Assembly (NCBI RefSeq): GCF_016861845.1
Contig: NZ_BOLV01000013.1
Coordinates: 17,638 to 81,637, forward strand
Origin: Lacticaseibacillus suilingensis
GTDB lineage: Bacteria; Bacillota; Bacilli; Lactobacillales; Lactobacillaceae
DNA: 64,000 nucleotides
Direction of reading: 5' to 3'
Below are positions 38,293-47,800 of the stretch, piece by piece. The translations under genes and the position numbers were made by a program. Within the stretch, counting starts at the first letter, position 1. Each line of letters starts with the position of its first letter. Under the pieces are notes generated by a model. That model was given only the letters and a program-made list of their open reading frames with translations, was not told the origin of the DNA and did no database searches.

Positions 38293-38790
38293 TTATTCAG
38301 CTGGCTTCTCTTTCGGCTTCTTGGTGGAAGCCAAGGCCGGCTTGTTGTTCAGGTCGGTGCGCACCACGAGCACGTCGCAGCGGGCATTGCGCGTTACGTA
38401 TTCGGTGACGCTCCCAATTAACAAGCGTTCCACCGCGTTGAGCCCGGTGGCGCCAATCATGATCAAATCAATATCTTTTTGCTTCGGGACATCGCGGGCA
38501 ATAATCGTCTTCGGCGCGCCATATTCAATCGAGTAGCTGACTTTTTCCAAACCAGCCTTGTGGGCCTGTTCGATGTAGCCGCTCATGGTTTCCTTAGCGG
38601 TATCTGCGACTTGTTGCACCATTGCCGAGTCAAAACTTGAGACGTTGTTGAAGGCCCGCGTATCGACAATGTGAATGAGGAATAATTCACCGTCATTACG
38701 TTTGGCCACTGCGACTGCTTTCTGGAATGCAAGCTCAGATTCGTATGAGCCATCAATTGCCACTAGAATGTGCTTGTATTGTTGTAACAT
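38293..38790 (-). CDS. Universal stress protein, UspA family
   Basis: 165-residue nucleotide-binding-fold protein: YKHILVAIDGSYESELAFQKAV at the start, and the ATP-loop-like MIGATGLNAVERLLIGSVTEYV. The acidic/basic C-terminal tail (KPALASTKKPKEKPAE) is an add-on. I chose the ATG at 38790, 6 bases after GAGAGGTG; codons upstream lie in that ribosome site. Role: general stress survival, by family. Confidence 0.9.
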   Translation of the reverse strand: MLQQYKHILVAIDGSYESELAFQKAVAVAKRNDGELFLIHIVDTRAFNNVSSFDSAMVQQVADTAKETMSGYIEQAHKAGLEKVSYSIEYGAPKTIIARDVPKQKDIDLIMIGATGLNAVERLLIGSVTEYVTRNARCDVLVVRTDLNNKPALASTKKPKEKPAE

Positions 38791-38845
38791 CGCCATCACC
38801 TCTCTGTCTTAATTGTAGCCGAATCAGCCATGAAAGTACATGTTT

Positions 38846-39121
38846 TCAGGCTTCGCCGGCATATTTGGCCACGCGTAGGCCGAGCAGCCCCGCCGCCAGC
38901 GCCCCCACCAGCAGCGCCGCCAGCTGCAACCACATCTCCGGCCACACTGCCGCGGCCACGGCCAGTAGGGTACTGATGGCAAAGACCGCACTGAAGCGAG
39001 CCAGTTCCTGTTGGTGCTTTGCTGAGATAGTGAGGCCCATAAAGTCGTGGCGGTGTCGATTGGTGTAAATGGTGAGAATGAAGAGCACAAGGGCATAAAC
39101 TACGAAGATAATTCGAATCAT
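38846..39121 (-). CDS. Small membrane protein, unknown
   Basis: 91 residues with three hydrophobic segments (IIFVVYALVLFILTIY, FSAVFAISTLLAVAAAVW and LAALLVGALAAGLLGL). The ATG at 39121 follows GAAAGGATAGCCTC; the longer frame lacks a ribosome site. It resembles in layout the 97-residue protein at 51767-52060: helix, short polar loop containing a basic patch, then two helices. They may be paralogues. Function unknown. Confidence 0.6.
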   Translation of the reverse strand: MIRIIFVVYALVLFILTIYTNRHRHDFMGLTISAKHQQELARFSAVFAISTLLAVAAAVWPEMWLQLAALLVGALAAGLLGLRVAKYAGEA

Positions 39122-39209
39122 GAGGCTATCCTTTCGCATGCAAGTTGCTTTCATTTTAACGAATAGGTGAGACGGATTCAATTTTTGCCTGCCGGGCTTG
39201 AATTAAACT

Positions 39210-39238
39210 TTGGTCACGGCGCCTCATTCGAGTATGAT
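39210..39238 (+). promoter_or_regulatory. Candidate promoter of the GNAT gene
   Basis: TTGGTC, 17-base spacer, TATGAT (3/6 and 5/6), 26 bases before the ATG. Confidence 0.45.
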
Positions 39239-39264
39239 GACCCTGATGATAAGGAAGCGAGAAC

Positions 39265-39834
39265 ATGATGATTCAAACAAAGTGCCTGACGCTACGCCCT
39301 TTTACGGCAGCGGATTTACCGGCGTTCATGGCCATTCAACAAGATCCCGAGGTGAACCGCTTTTTGCCCTGGTTCATGCCGCAAAACCAGGCCGAGGGGC
39401 TGAAGCTACTTCACGAGCAGTACCTTGATCAGCCGGACGGTGAGGCACTGGCCATTTGTCTGCGGGCTACCGGCCAGGTGATTGGTTATGTGCATGCTGA
39501 AGCCAGTGAAGCCCATGATCTGGGCTACGGACTGCGGCGTTCAAGTTGGGGTCATGGCTATATGATCGAAGCCGCCGCGGCACTGATTGTGGCACTGCCG
39601 GTCAGTGACTATCCTTTTTTGACCGCGACACATGACGTTAACAATCCCAAAAGCGGGGCGGTGATGCAGCGGCTGGGGATGACTTATCAGTATACCTATC
39701 TGGAACAATGGCAGCCGAAAGATTTTCCGGTCCATTTTCGCTTGTACCTATTGAACCGCGATGGCAACCAGGACCGTCAGTATCTGAAGTATTGGCAGCA
39801 AACCGCGGCACATGAAGTCGAGTCTGGGCTGTAG
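39265..39834 (+). CDS. GNAT family N-acetyltransferase (RimJ/RimL-like)
   Basis: 189 residues: opening LTLRPFTAADLPAFMAIQQDPEVNRFLPW, acetyl-CoA strand VIGYVHAEAS, and LGYGLRRSSWGHGYMIEAAAAL with the pyrophosphate-binding loop; NPKSGAVMQRLGM near the end. Such proteins acetylate N-terminal or side-chain amines; substrate unknown. AAGGAAGCG precedes tandem ATGs at 39265/39268. Confidence 0.85.
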   Translation: MMIQTKCLTLRPFTAADLPAFMAIQQDPEVNRFLPWFMPQNQAEGLKLLHEQYLDQPDGEALAICLRATGQVIGYVHAEASEAHDLGYGLRRSSWGHGYMIEAAAALIVALPVSDYPFLTATHDVNNPKSGAVMQRLGMTYQYTYLEQWQPKDFPVHFRLYLLNRDGNQDRQYLKYWQQTAAHEVESGL

Positions 39835-39839
39835 GCATA

Positions 39840-40075
39840 AAAAAAGACCGACATTTGTTGTCGGCCAAAGTCCGGAGACTTTTGTGAAAGACTAAGTGGT
39901 GCCGTTCTCTTCCCGAATTGTTGAAACCCGCAATTAAGCAAGTGGGCCCGGACGACGATCACGTTAGCGATTCAGTGAAAGAATCACACGGCAACCGCCA
40001 CTTCTGGTCCCAAGGTATCGAGACTGTTCGGTCAACTAATTGGTGGGAAGCGCGTACACCTTAGGTAACTTCCAT
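39840..40075 (-). ncRNA. ssrS: Probable 6S RNA
   Basis: A 236-nt non-coding stretch on the minus strand with its own promoter and a terminator (CCGACA / TGTCGG then TTTTTTT, 39864-39841). Arms AAGTGG/CCACTT and GCCGT/ACGGC flank an apical hairpin, and GGGAC/GTCTTT continues outward to a large internal loop. That is the rod-with-bubble shape of 6S RNA, which mimics open promoter DNA to hold RNA polymerase. It sits directly downstream of rarA on the same strand; in Bacillus a 6S gene is also near rarA. I did not run a covariance model. Confidence 0.55.
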
Positions 40076-40081
40076 GGTTTT

Positions 40082-40110
40082 ACTTTAGCACCTTTAGCGT
40101 AAACTTGCAA
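40082..40110 (-). promoter_or_regulatory. Promoter of the putative 6S RNA
   Basis: Minus strand TTGCAA, exactly 17 bases, TAAAGT; start of transcription expected near 40075. Confidence 0.55.
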
Positions 40111-40170
40111 GATTTTGCGTCTTGGCTGGTGCGCACAAACCGCGGCTGATCGCCATTGGCAGCGCTTGCG

Positions 40171-41442
40171 CTAGCCTTGCTGGAGCTTGCGAAGTTTGGC
40201 CAGCTGCTGAGCGAGGGCTTGCTCGTATTTGCCGGTGGTTTTTGGCTCGTAGTAATGGGTATGGGCCAGGTTTTGCGGCATGTAGGTTTGCTTGACCCAG
40301 CCGCCCGGGTAATTGTGGGGCAACTTGTAGCCGACGCCGTGGCCCAGCGCTTTGGCTCCGGAATAGTGCGCATCTTTGAGGTCAGCCGGAATTGGCCCGG
40401 CCTTGCCGGCTTCGACATCGGCGATGGCGGCATCAATGGCGCTAATCGCGGTGTTACTTTTCGGCGCCAGGCATAAGTCAATGACGGCATTGGCCAACGG
40501 AATCCGGCCTTCGGGCAGGCCCAGCCGCTCGGCGGCTTGAATCGCCGTTAGGGTGCGATTGGCGGTTTGCGGATTGGCCAAACCGACATCTTCATAGGCA
40601 ATCACCAGCAGGCGCCGTAAAATGCTGGGCAAATCGCCGATCACAATCAGGCGGGCCAAATAATGCAGCGCAGCATCAACATCTGAGCCGCGAATTGATT
40701 TTTGAAAGGCTGAAATCAGGTCATAGTGAGCGTCGCCATCGGCATCACCGTTCAAGGCGCGCTGCTGGAGCGACTGGTGCATCACGGCGGCGGTGAGTTG
40801 GATCTTGCCGTCAGTTGCTGGCGTCGATAGGGTCGCCAGCTCTAAGGCGTTCAACGCACTGCGCAAATCCCCATTGGTCGCTGAGGTGAGATAATCGCGG
40901 GCCTCTGTGGTCAGCTCAACAGGGTAGTCGCCTAAGCCGCGCTTTTTGTCCGCCAAGGCGCGATCGACAGCGACGCCAATGTCTTCTGGCGTTAACGGGT
41001 GCACCTGAAAAATCTGGGTGCGACTGCGAATCGCGGGTTGAATACTGAGGTAGGGGTTTTCTGTGGTGGCCCCAATCAAAATAATGCGACCAGACTCCAG
41101 CGTGGGCAGGAGAAAATCCTGCTTGGTTTTGTCCAACCGATGGATTTCATCGAGTAGCAAAATCACGGTGCCACTCATTTTAGCTTCTTCAGCGACAATT
41201 TGGAGGTCTTTTTTGGTGTCAGTGGCGGCATTGAGCATGCGAAAGGCATACTTGGTACTACCGGCGATGGCGCTGGCAATACTGGTTTTCCCAGTGCCAG
41301 GCGGGCCATAGAGAATCATGGAACTCAGGCGCTTCGCCAGTACCATCCGGCGAATGATTTGACCTTCGCCGACCAAATGGGCTTGGCCAACGATTTCATC
41401 TAGGTTTTGCGGCCGCATGCGGTAGGCGAGTGGCTGTTGCAC
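40171..41442 (-). CDS. rarA: Replication-associated recombination protein A
   Basis: AAA+ ATPase (MgsA/RarA) acting at stalled replication forks. 423 residues, Walker A GPPGTGKTS (46-54), Walker B LLLDEIHRLDK, sensor 1 GATTENPY, and the C-terminal tetramerisation domain (GYKLPHNYPGGWVKQTYMP). The GTG at 41442 follows GAAAGGAG by 8 bases and gives the family's QQPLAYRMRP start. The putative 6S RNA follows. Confidence 0.94.
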   Translation of the reverse strand: MQQPLAYRMRPQNLDEIVGQAHLVGEGQIIRRMVLAKRLSSMILYGPPGTGKTSIASAIAGSTKYAFRMLNAATDTKKDLQIVAEEAKMSGTVILLLDEIHRLDKTKQDFLLPTLESGRIILIGATTENPYLSIQPAIRSRTQIFQVHPLTPEDIGVAVDRALADKKRGLGDYPVELTTEARDYLTSATNGDLRSALNALELATLSTPATDGKIQLTAAVMHQSLQQRALNGDADGDAHYDLISAFQKSIRGSDVDAALHYLARLIVIGDLPSILRRLLVIAYEDVGLANPQTANRTLTAIQAAERLGLPEGRIPLANAVIDLCLAPKSNTAISAIDAAIADVEAGKAGPIPADLKDAHYSGAKALGHGVGYKLPHNYPGGWVKQTYMPQNLAHTHYYEPKTTGKYEQALAQQLAKLRKLQQG

Positions 41443-41549
41443 GGCAATCGCTCCTTTCAAGTTCAGTGTACCAGTGTCGGCGCGCCTTGCCCAATGGCGT
41501 CGGCGTGAAGGCCATAGAAAAAGCGCCCCTGGAAGGTAGCGCTACGGCG

Positions 41550-41987
41550 TTAACTGAAAAAGTGGAACCACCCTTTTTTCTCCGGTTTCGGCGCCGGGGT
41601 TTCAGGCGCAGGCAGGTCAATGTTTGGCTGATTGATGGCCTGGCGCGCCACCAGCAACACGCCGCTACCTTCAGGACGCAGGTTGGCGGTGCCGTCATTG
41701 ACCATGGTGAATTGGATGTTGGCTTTACTGGCTGCGGTCATGTAAGGCGCCGTGAGGTCGGGCCCCATTTTACCGTTAATCAGGAGCTTGTAATCACTGC
41801 CTTGATGTGCCGTCAGGGCGTTCTGCATGGCGGTCAAGGCGCGGGGCAGTTCGATGTCCTGATTGCGGACCCGCAAAAAGACGCGCTCCCGCAGCGAGCC
41901 TAAATACTGACGGCGCTCATCTGGGTTGGTCTGTGGCGGTCCGTAAATGCTATTATTAAGATGTTGCTGAAGATCATCGTCAGCCAT
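41550..41987 (-). CDS. DUF1694 (YueI family) protein, second copy
   Basis: 145 residues with the same core as the protein at 33852: RRQYLGSLRERVFLRV and YKLLINGKMGPDLTAPYM. It has an extra Pro/Lys-rich C-terminal tail ending KKGWFHFFS. The ATG at 41987 follows AAGGAGGACCTGAC. Upstream of rarA. Function unknown. Confidence 0.75.
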   Translation of the reverse strand: MADDDLQQHLNNSIYGPPQTNPDERRQYLGSLRERVFLRVRNQDIELPRALTAMQNALTAHQGSDYKLLINGKMGPDLTAPYMTAASKANIQFTMVNDGTANLRPEGSGVLLVARQAINQPNIDLPAPETPAPKPEKKGWFHFFS

Positions 41988-42055
41988 GTCAGGTCCTCCT
42001 TGGTTGCGGTTGCAACCGGGTTTACCCATGATTATAGCATAGGGAGGCGAAAGCG

Positions 42056-42676
42056 ATGTTTACGGATCAAGACTTTACGGTATTTGATGTGCCAACCTTA
42101 ACTGGCCGGCTGGCGCTGATTCGCAGTCAATTGGACCCGAAGTTTGAACAAGTCGGGGCTTCGCTGCAAACCACGCTGGCTGATGCCGGTTTGACGGCGT
42201 TGACCCTGCATGTGGCCAAGCACCTGCGCCGGCATAAGAATCCGCCGCCGAATACCTGGTTGGCACTGGCGCCCAGTACCCGCGGCTACAAAATGACCCC
42301 ACATTTGGAAGTGGGGTTGTGGGATGACCGGCTGTTCGTGTGGGTGGCCGTGCTGCAAGAAGCCAAACGCGCCGGGGCGAAGGTGCCGTTTGATACGCTC
42401 CGCACCTTGGCGAGCCGGTTGCCGACCGATAGTGAACTGGCGGCTGATCACACTAAAAAGGCGGTGTTGCCGCTGGATTTGAACAACTTCGACTTGCTAG
42501 CGCGCCGGTATCAAACGCAAACCAAAGCGGAGTTTCTGGTCGGCAAAACCTATCTGCGCGGCGATCCGCTGTTTGCCGACCCGGAAGAGTTATGGGCGGA
42601 TATTCAGACGCGGGTGGTGCGGCTGGCGCCTTACTTTCAAGCCCTGCTCAAAGCGAATGCATCAAAAAAGCAGTGA
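42056..42676 (+). CDS. DUF1054 (YktB family) protein
   Basis: 206 residues matching the UPF0637/YktB family: FTDQDFTVFDVPTLTGRLALI at the start, KHLRRHKNPPPNTWLALAPSTRGYKMTPHLEVGLWDDRLF in the middle (split here by context only). Soluble; function unknown. GGGAGGCGAAAGCG precedes the ATG. Monocistronic, divergent from the yueI-rarA genes. Confidence 0.82.
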   Translation: MFTDQDFTVFDVPTLTGRLALIRSQLDPKFEQVGASLQTTLADAGLTALTLHVAKHLRRHKNPPPNTWLALAPSTRGYKMTPHLEVGLWDDRLFVWVAVLQEAKRAGAKVPFDTLRTLASRLPTDSELAADHTKKAVLPLDLNNFDLLARRYQTQTKAEFLVGKTYLRGDPLFADPEELWADIQTRVVRLAPYFQALLKANASKKQ

Positions 42677-42703
42677 TTGCTCTGGGCAATCACCGCTTTT
42701 TTA
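42666..42703. terminator. Bidirectional terminator
   Basis: Stem CAGTGATTGC with GCAATCACCG (one mismatch), flanked by AAAAAAG and CTTTTTT. It serves the YktB gene and the convergent gene below. Confidence 0.85.
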
Positions 42704-43033
42704 TAGCTTGCCGCGGGCGTATAACGCGCGGATGGTAGTTTGAACCGCCAGCAGCGTGTGGTGTGCGTCCGCTTTGAATGCCGGAACTAACTCAGTGGTG
42801 GTGGGAGTCTTCGCCTGATAAAGGGTCTGACCGGTGATATCGGTGATGATCAAGCCGGTTGCGGAGAGCTTCGCGGTGAGATAGCCACCTTCGCTGCCTT
42901 CATCAAGCAGCTCTTGAATCCAGTTTTGCAGCCCGCCAGCAATTACGGCGTCCAAGGTGGTCGGCTGGCCATTCGCCTGCGCTTTTTGGACTAGGGATTC
43001 GGCCTGGGCCACGGTTTCAGGAATTTCGTGCAT
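42701..43033 (-). CDS. Conserved small protein, unknown
   Basis: 110 residues, soluble, acidic at the N-terminus (HEIPETVAQAESLVQKAQ). I do not recognise a family. The ATG at 43033 follows AGAAAGAAGGC; the 11 upstream codons lack a ribosome site. It is 52 bases downstream of the GATase-type hydrolase gene on the same strand, so probably co-transcribed with it. Confidence 0.6.
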   Translation of the reverse strand: MHEIPETVAQAESLVQKAQANGQPTTLDAVIAGGLQNWIQELLDEGSEGGYLTAKLSATGLIITDITGQTLYQAKTPTTTELVPAFKADAHHTLLAVQTTIRALYARGKL

Positions 43034-43084
43034 GGTTAAGCCTTCTTTCTGGCCACAGCATACCACAAGTGGCTGCTGCTTGCC

Positions 43085-43855
43085 TTACGCGGAAACGGCG
43101 GTCGTTGCCGCGACGTGGCCTGCTTGCGCGCGTTCAATCAATTGCTTGAAAGGCGCGAGCTGCGCCCGATCAGCTTCCCACAGGTTTTCTGGATGCCACT
43201 GCACCGCCAAAATCTGGGCGTGCGCAGGGTCTTCCAAGGCTTCGATCACACCATCTGGGGCAGTGGCGGCCACTTTGAGACCAGACGCCACGTCCTTCAC
43301 GGCTTCATGATGACGTGAGTTGACATAAGCGCGCTGGCCAATCATGCCCACCAGACTACTATCAGCCTTCATGATCACATGATGCGTGGGGTACTGGCCA
43401 GCCGCGGCTTGGGCGTGGCGCAGACTGGCATGCGGGTCTTGACTCGGCAGATCCTGATACAAGGTGCCACCCATGGCCACATTGAGAATTTGCATCCCGC
43501 GGCAGATGGCCATGATTGGCTTATGCGCCGCCAAGGTCGCTTTAATCAGCGCCAGCTCGAAGCAGTCTTTCGGGTACACAGTGCGACCGATTTCTGGCCG
43601 GGGTTCTTCGCCGTAAAAAGTGGGATCGACATCAGGCCCGCCTGGTAGGAGCAACGCGTCGAAGGTAGCGACGTAAGCCGCAGCCATTTCCGCCGCCAGG
43701 TGGGTATCATCAGGAAAGGGCAGAATCAGCGGCGCCCCACCAGCCGCCAGCACCGCGTTTTTCAACGGGCGCGGGGCCATATCGGCGAATTGGTCATTCA
43801 CAGCGGTCATCGGTTCAGTTAACGTGTCAGCAGTAAAAGCAATAATGGGGCGCAT
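43085..43855 (-). CDS. Gamma-glutamyl-GABA hydrolase family (class I GATase-like) protein
   Basis: 256 residues of the peptidase C26/PuuD family. The nucleophile Cys lies in MAICRGMQILNVAMGG and the His-Glu pair in AVQWHPENLW; LLPGGPDVDPTFYGEEP is typical. Family members cleave gamma-glutamyl amides such as gamma-Glu-GABA. No polyamine genes are nearby, so substrate is open. CGAAAGGATCG precedes the ATG. Confidence 0.88.
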   Translation of the reverse strand: MRPIIAFTADTLTEPMTAVNDQFADMAPRPLKNAVLAAGGAPLILPFPDDTHLAAEMAAAYVATFDALLLPGGPDVDPTFYGEEPRPEIGRTVYPKDCFELALIKATLAAHKPIMAICRGMQILNVAMGGTLYQDLPSQDPHASLRHAQAAAGQYPTHHVIMKADSSLVGMIGQRAYVNSRHHEAVKDVASGLKVAATAPDGVIEALEDPAHAQILAVQWHPENLWEADRAQLAPFKQLIERAQAGHVAATTAVSA

Positions 43856-43886
43856 TCAATCGATCCTTTCGGCATAATATTCTGCT

Positions 43887-43914
43887 AGTTTAAGGCAACC
43901 GAAAAGAAAGTCAA
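43887..43914 (-). promoter_or_regulatory. Promoter of the GATase-like hydrolase gene
   Basis: Minus strand TTGACT, 16-base spacer, TAAACT (5/6 in the -35 and 5/6 in the -10 by common counting), 32 bases before the ATG. Confidence 0.6.
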
Positions 43915-43946
43915 GCGCTCATTGTATTTGCTCAATAGAACACGTA

Positions 43947-44570
43947 TTAGGCGTTGATAAAGAAGTCATCGTTGGCGGCCAGCAAGTCAACAAAACCCGG
44001 GACATATTCGGTCCGGTTCCAATCCCGCTGCCATTCGCAGGCGAGCTGGGCGTTGGTGATTAAGTTGGCGCCAGCTTGTTCAACGCGGCGCAGGGCGGTT
44101 TCGTGGGCCAAAGGTGACGTGCCACCAACCGCATCCACCACGGGATAAACCTGGTAACCTTCGCGCAGGGCGTCCAGGGCCGGGAAAGTTAAACACGCCT
44201 CGGTCCAAAGCGCACACATCACGAGTTTTTTGTGGTCTGTTCTCGCCACGGCTTCATGGAAGGCTTGATCCTCCCAGGCGTTGATACTGGTGCGATCGTA
44301 ACTTGGCTGGGCCGGCATCAAGTCCCGCAATACCTTCAGCGTGTCCTGATTGCGCCCGGATTTGACGTTAACGGTACTGAGAATAATCGGCACGTGATAC
44401 AGCTGCGCCAGTTGGATGGTCATCTTGACGTTGCGAATTAACTGCGGATGAGGCATCGATTGAATTGAAGCTACTTGGGTCGGTTGATAATCAATCACCA
44501 ATAAAGCGGCATTTTCAGGGGTCAACAGGGCGTCTGTCGCCGGGTCGCGGCGGGGATAACTGGTCATCAT
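43947..44570 (-). CDS. Isochorismatase-family hydrolase (YcaC-like)
   Basis: 207 residues. The catalytic Asp is in ALLVIDYQP and the Cys in VMCALWTEACLTFPAL, which matches YcaC-like cysteine hydrolases. A cis-peptide-type SINAWED segment precedes. The usual substrate is unknown for YcaC relatives. TGGAGGCGATT precedes tandem ATGs. Monocistronic. Confidence 0.85.
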   Translation of the reverse strand: MMTSYPRRDPATDALLTPENAALLVIDYQPTQVASIQSMPHPQLIRNVKMTIQLAQLYHVPIILSTVNVKSGRNQDTLKVLRDLMPAQPSYDRTSINAWEDQAFHEAVARTDHKKLVMCALWTEACLTFPALDALREGYQVYPVVDAVGGTSPLAHETALRRVEQAGANLITNAQLACEWQRDWNRTEYVPGFVDLLAANDDFFINA

Positions 44571-44694
44571 AATCGCCTCCAGATTAAAATTTTGCTAGAA
44601 CACCTGCATTGTATAAACCCAGGTCAGGAAAAGAAAGCAAAGCGACTCGCCTGATTTGCGATTAAAGAACCGTGATAATCAAATGAAGAAATGA

Positions 44695-44708
44695 GCAAAG
44701 CGCTTACA
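44695..44708 (+). promoter_or_regulatory. cre (CcpA) site before the GH84 gene
   Basis: GCAAAGCGCTTACA fits the cre consensus TGWAANCGNTNWCA at all positions but the first two. It lies just upstream of the -10, so CcpA-dependent carbon repression is expected. Confidence 0.6.
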
Positions 44709-44724
44709 TTCATCGCAAAATCGG

Positions 44725-44733
44725 TGTTATATT
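44725..44733 (+). promoter_or_regulatory. Extended -10 promoter of the GH84 gene
   Basis: TGTTATATT matches an extended -10. The overlapping cre region occupies the -35 position. Confidence 0.45.
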
Positions 44734-44804
44734 CCTTGTGGTGCGACATGCGCGCCGACCATCTGATAGACCCGGTATGGGTTTCAACATTGGAGGAGAT
44801 AGAG

Positions 44805-47800
44805 ATGGAGAAAAAACACTTTAAGATGTATAAATCTGGCAAGTCCTGGGTCGTTGCCGGGATTGCGGTTTGGGGCTTGGTCAGTGCTGGTGGGGGCATC
44901 AGCAACCAAACCGTGCAGGCGGCAACGGACCCGGCGACCACAGCTGTCGCCCCAGATGACAAGGCGGCAGCTGGTGCCAAGGTTGACACTGAAGCCGCGC
45001 CTGCCAGTGAGGCCGAGACCGCACCGGCAGCGACTGAAACAAAGACAACCGCAGCCACACCGGCAGAGACACCAGTGCCAGCAACCGCCGCCCAAGCGCA
45101 GGCCGAGCAGCCGGCCGCTACCGAACCAACGGCGAAAGTGGCCACGGCGCCTGTAGCTGCCACCAAACAGGCGGTGGCCCCAGCGCCAGCCGCTCCAGCG
45201 GCCAAGACCACTGCCACAGTGACCACTGATGCGACGGTTGACGCCGCCACCAAGGCTTTGGCGGATCAAGCGACTGCGGCTTTGACCAAAGCCGGGGTCA
45301 GTTTTGATCAGATTCATTATGGCTTAGCCACCGACGCCACCACCACGAAGGCCGTCGCTGATCTCCACGGCGCGGCAGTCACGACGCTGAATGCCAATGG
45401 TTACCTGCTCAAAGCCGGTACTGTCGACAAGCAAACAGTGCTGGCGGTGCAAGGGACCGATGCCACTGGGCTCTTTTACGCCTTGAATGATCTGATTAAC
45501 CGGGCCCAGGCTAAAGCGGATCTGAGCCACGTTGATGTGTATGAATCACCGCAAATGAGCATTCGTGGGGTCATCGAAGGCTTTTATGGCCAACCATGGT
45601 CTGATCAGGCCCGCAAAGAGTTGTTTGCCTTCATGGGTGAGCACCGCATGAACACCTACATTTACTCACCAAAAGACGATAACTATCTGCGGAAGAACTG
45701 GCGCGACTTGTATCCCAATGATGCCCTGGCGACCATCAAGTCATTAGTGGATGAAGCCAACCGCAACCACGTCAGCTTTGTTTATACCTTGTCGCCAGGC
45801 AACGACATTACCTATTCCAGTCAGGCTGATTATGATGCCACGGTGGCCAAGTTCAACCAGCTGCGCAGCATCGGGGTGACCCAGTTCTACATTGCGCTGG
45901 ATGATATTCCGCTTAGTGTGACCCCTGCTGATCAGGCCAAGTTCCCGGCCCATGCCACGCCAAATTATGCCTATAATCAGTGGTCGACGTTAGCCGATGC
46001 GCAGTCATATTACCTGAACCGGGTAGAGCGTGACTATATCCAGGCCAACCAGCTGCCTGACTTGTGGCTAGTGCCAACGAACTACAATGGCTCGGCGCGC
46101 GATCCGTTCAAGGAAGCGCAAGGTCAATCACTGGATTCGAACATTCGCATGCAGTGGACCGGCGAAGGCGTCTTTTCTGGGACCCTGAGTGCCGACTCAA
46201 TCACCAAGGCGAAAGAAACTTATAACACTGACCATATGTTCATTTGGGACAATTTCCCTGTCAACGACTCGAACCAGGACCGGTTGTATCTGAATCCCGT
46301 GAGTGGCCGGGCAGACGATTTGTATCAGGTGACTGACGGCTTTACCGCTAACCCGATGATTGAACCTTATGCCTCATGGATTGGCATTGGCAGCTTTGCC
46401 GATTACATGTGGAATGCTGGCCAGTATGACCCGCAGCAGTCCTTGAATAATGTGCTGAAGGAAATCGCCGGTGCTGATCTCACGAAGCTCGCCGCGCTGC
46501 AAGCCTTCGTTGATTTGAACCAGGATTGGAACTATGCGCCAGCCGACCAGCGGGTGCAGGCCCCAATCCTGGCGGGGTTATTGGCGGACTATCAGAACAC
46601 TAAGTTCGGGACGCCGGCTTATCAAAAAGCGCTGGCAGCCTTGAAGCAACATCTTGACCTGATCGTGAACGCGCCAACGACCCTGAAAACCATTGCGGTG
46701 TCAGGCTTCTATAATGATGCTTTGCCATGGATCAATGCCGCTTCCCATTGGGCGAAAGCGACGTTGGCCGGCATTACTATCATGGATGAAACGCAAAAAA
46801 CCGATGCTTCTGAGGCGAAGATTGGCGCCAGCTATCAAACCATGGCCGCTGAAATCACGGCGGCTCAGGCTAAGGCGGTACCGAACAGCCGCACTGGCAA
46901 GCCGGACCCAGTCATTACGCCAACTGTGGGCGATGGCCAATTCAAGGTGGCCTTGAGTGCCGCGTACCAGGCGCTTGACCAGTGGCTACAGCTCACGCCG
47001 ATTAAGAGTGAGGCTACCCAATTACCTGGCACAGCCAGCACCAATATTTCGCAGTATGAAGGTAACGGTGCGGCGAACATGACTGATGGTGACACGAGCA
47101 CCAAGTTCTGGAGTTCCCGCAATGTGGCGAAAGGCGACACCTTAACCTTAGATCTGGGGCAAGTCGAGGCGGTTCAGCGCGTGATTTTGCAACAAGGCAC
47201 CTCAGACGCCGCAACATCTGGTGACCTATTTAACTCGGCCATCGTCTATGCTGGCACGAAAGCAGATGGCAGTGACAAAGTGGCGATTGGTCATGTCACC
47301 GCGACGGGCTTGTATCAGTTAGACCTGAGCCGCCCTGTCGATGCGCAGTATCTGTTTGTGGTCGCTGATGAACCGACCGATGGCTGGCTTCAGATTCGTG
47401 AATTTGCTGCCTACAGTGGCACCGGCCTGGCCCTGGACAATGTCGAAAGTGCGACCGGCCAAGCCGTCCAAAATGTCTTTGACGGCACGACTGAAACGAC
47501 TTTCACGCCGCAACTGGCTGACCCGACGCAAGGTGGTGTGATTGAGCAGAGCTTCACCACGCCACTGACTGGCATGCATTCAGTCGTGGTGGTCGGGCAA
47601 GTGCCTGGCACGGTTGCGGTTAAAGTTGGCGACACCTGGCATACCGTTGGCACGACCGATGGCAAGCAGTTGATCACCCGCCTGGCCATTGACTTTGATG
47701 AAGTTGCGGGCATTCGCCTGACCTTGGCGCCGGCAGCCAAGGCTGGGGCTTTGGCCGAACTGGGGCTGTCTAAACTTGAAGTTAAAGCGACCCCAACCCC

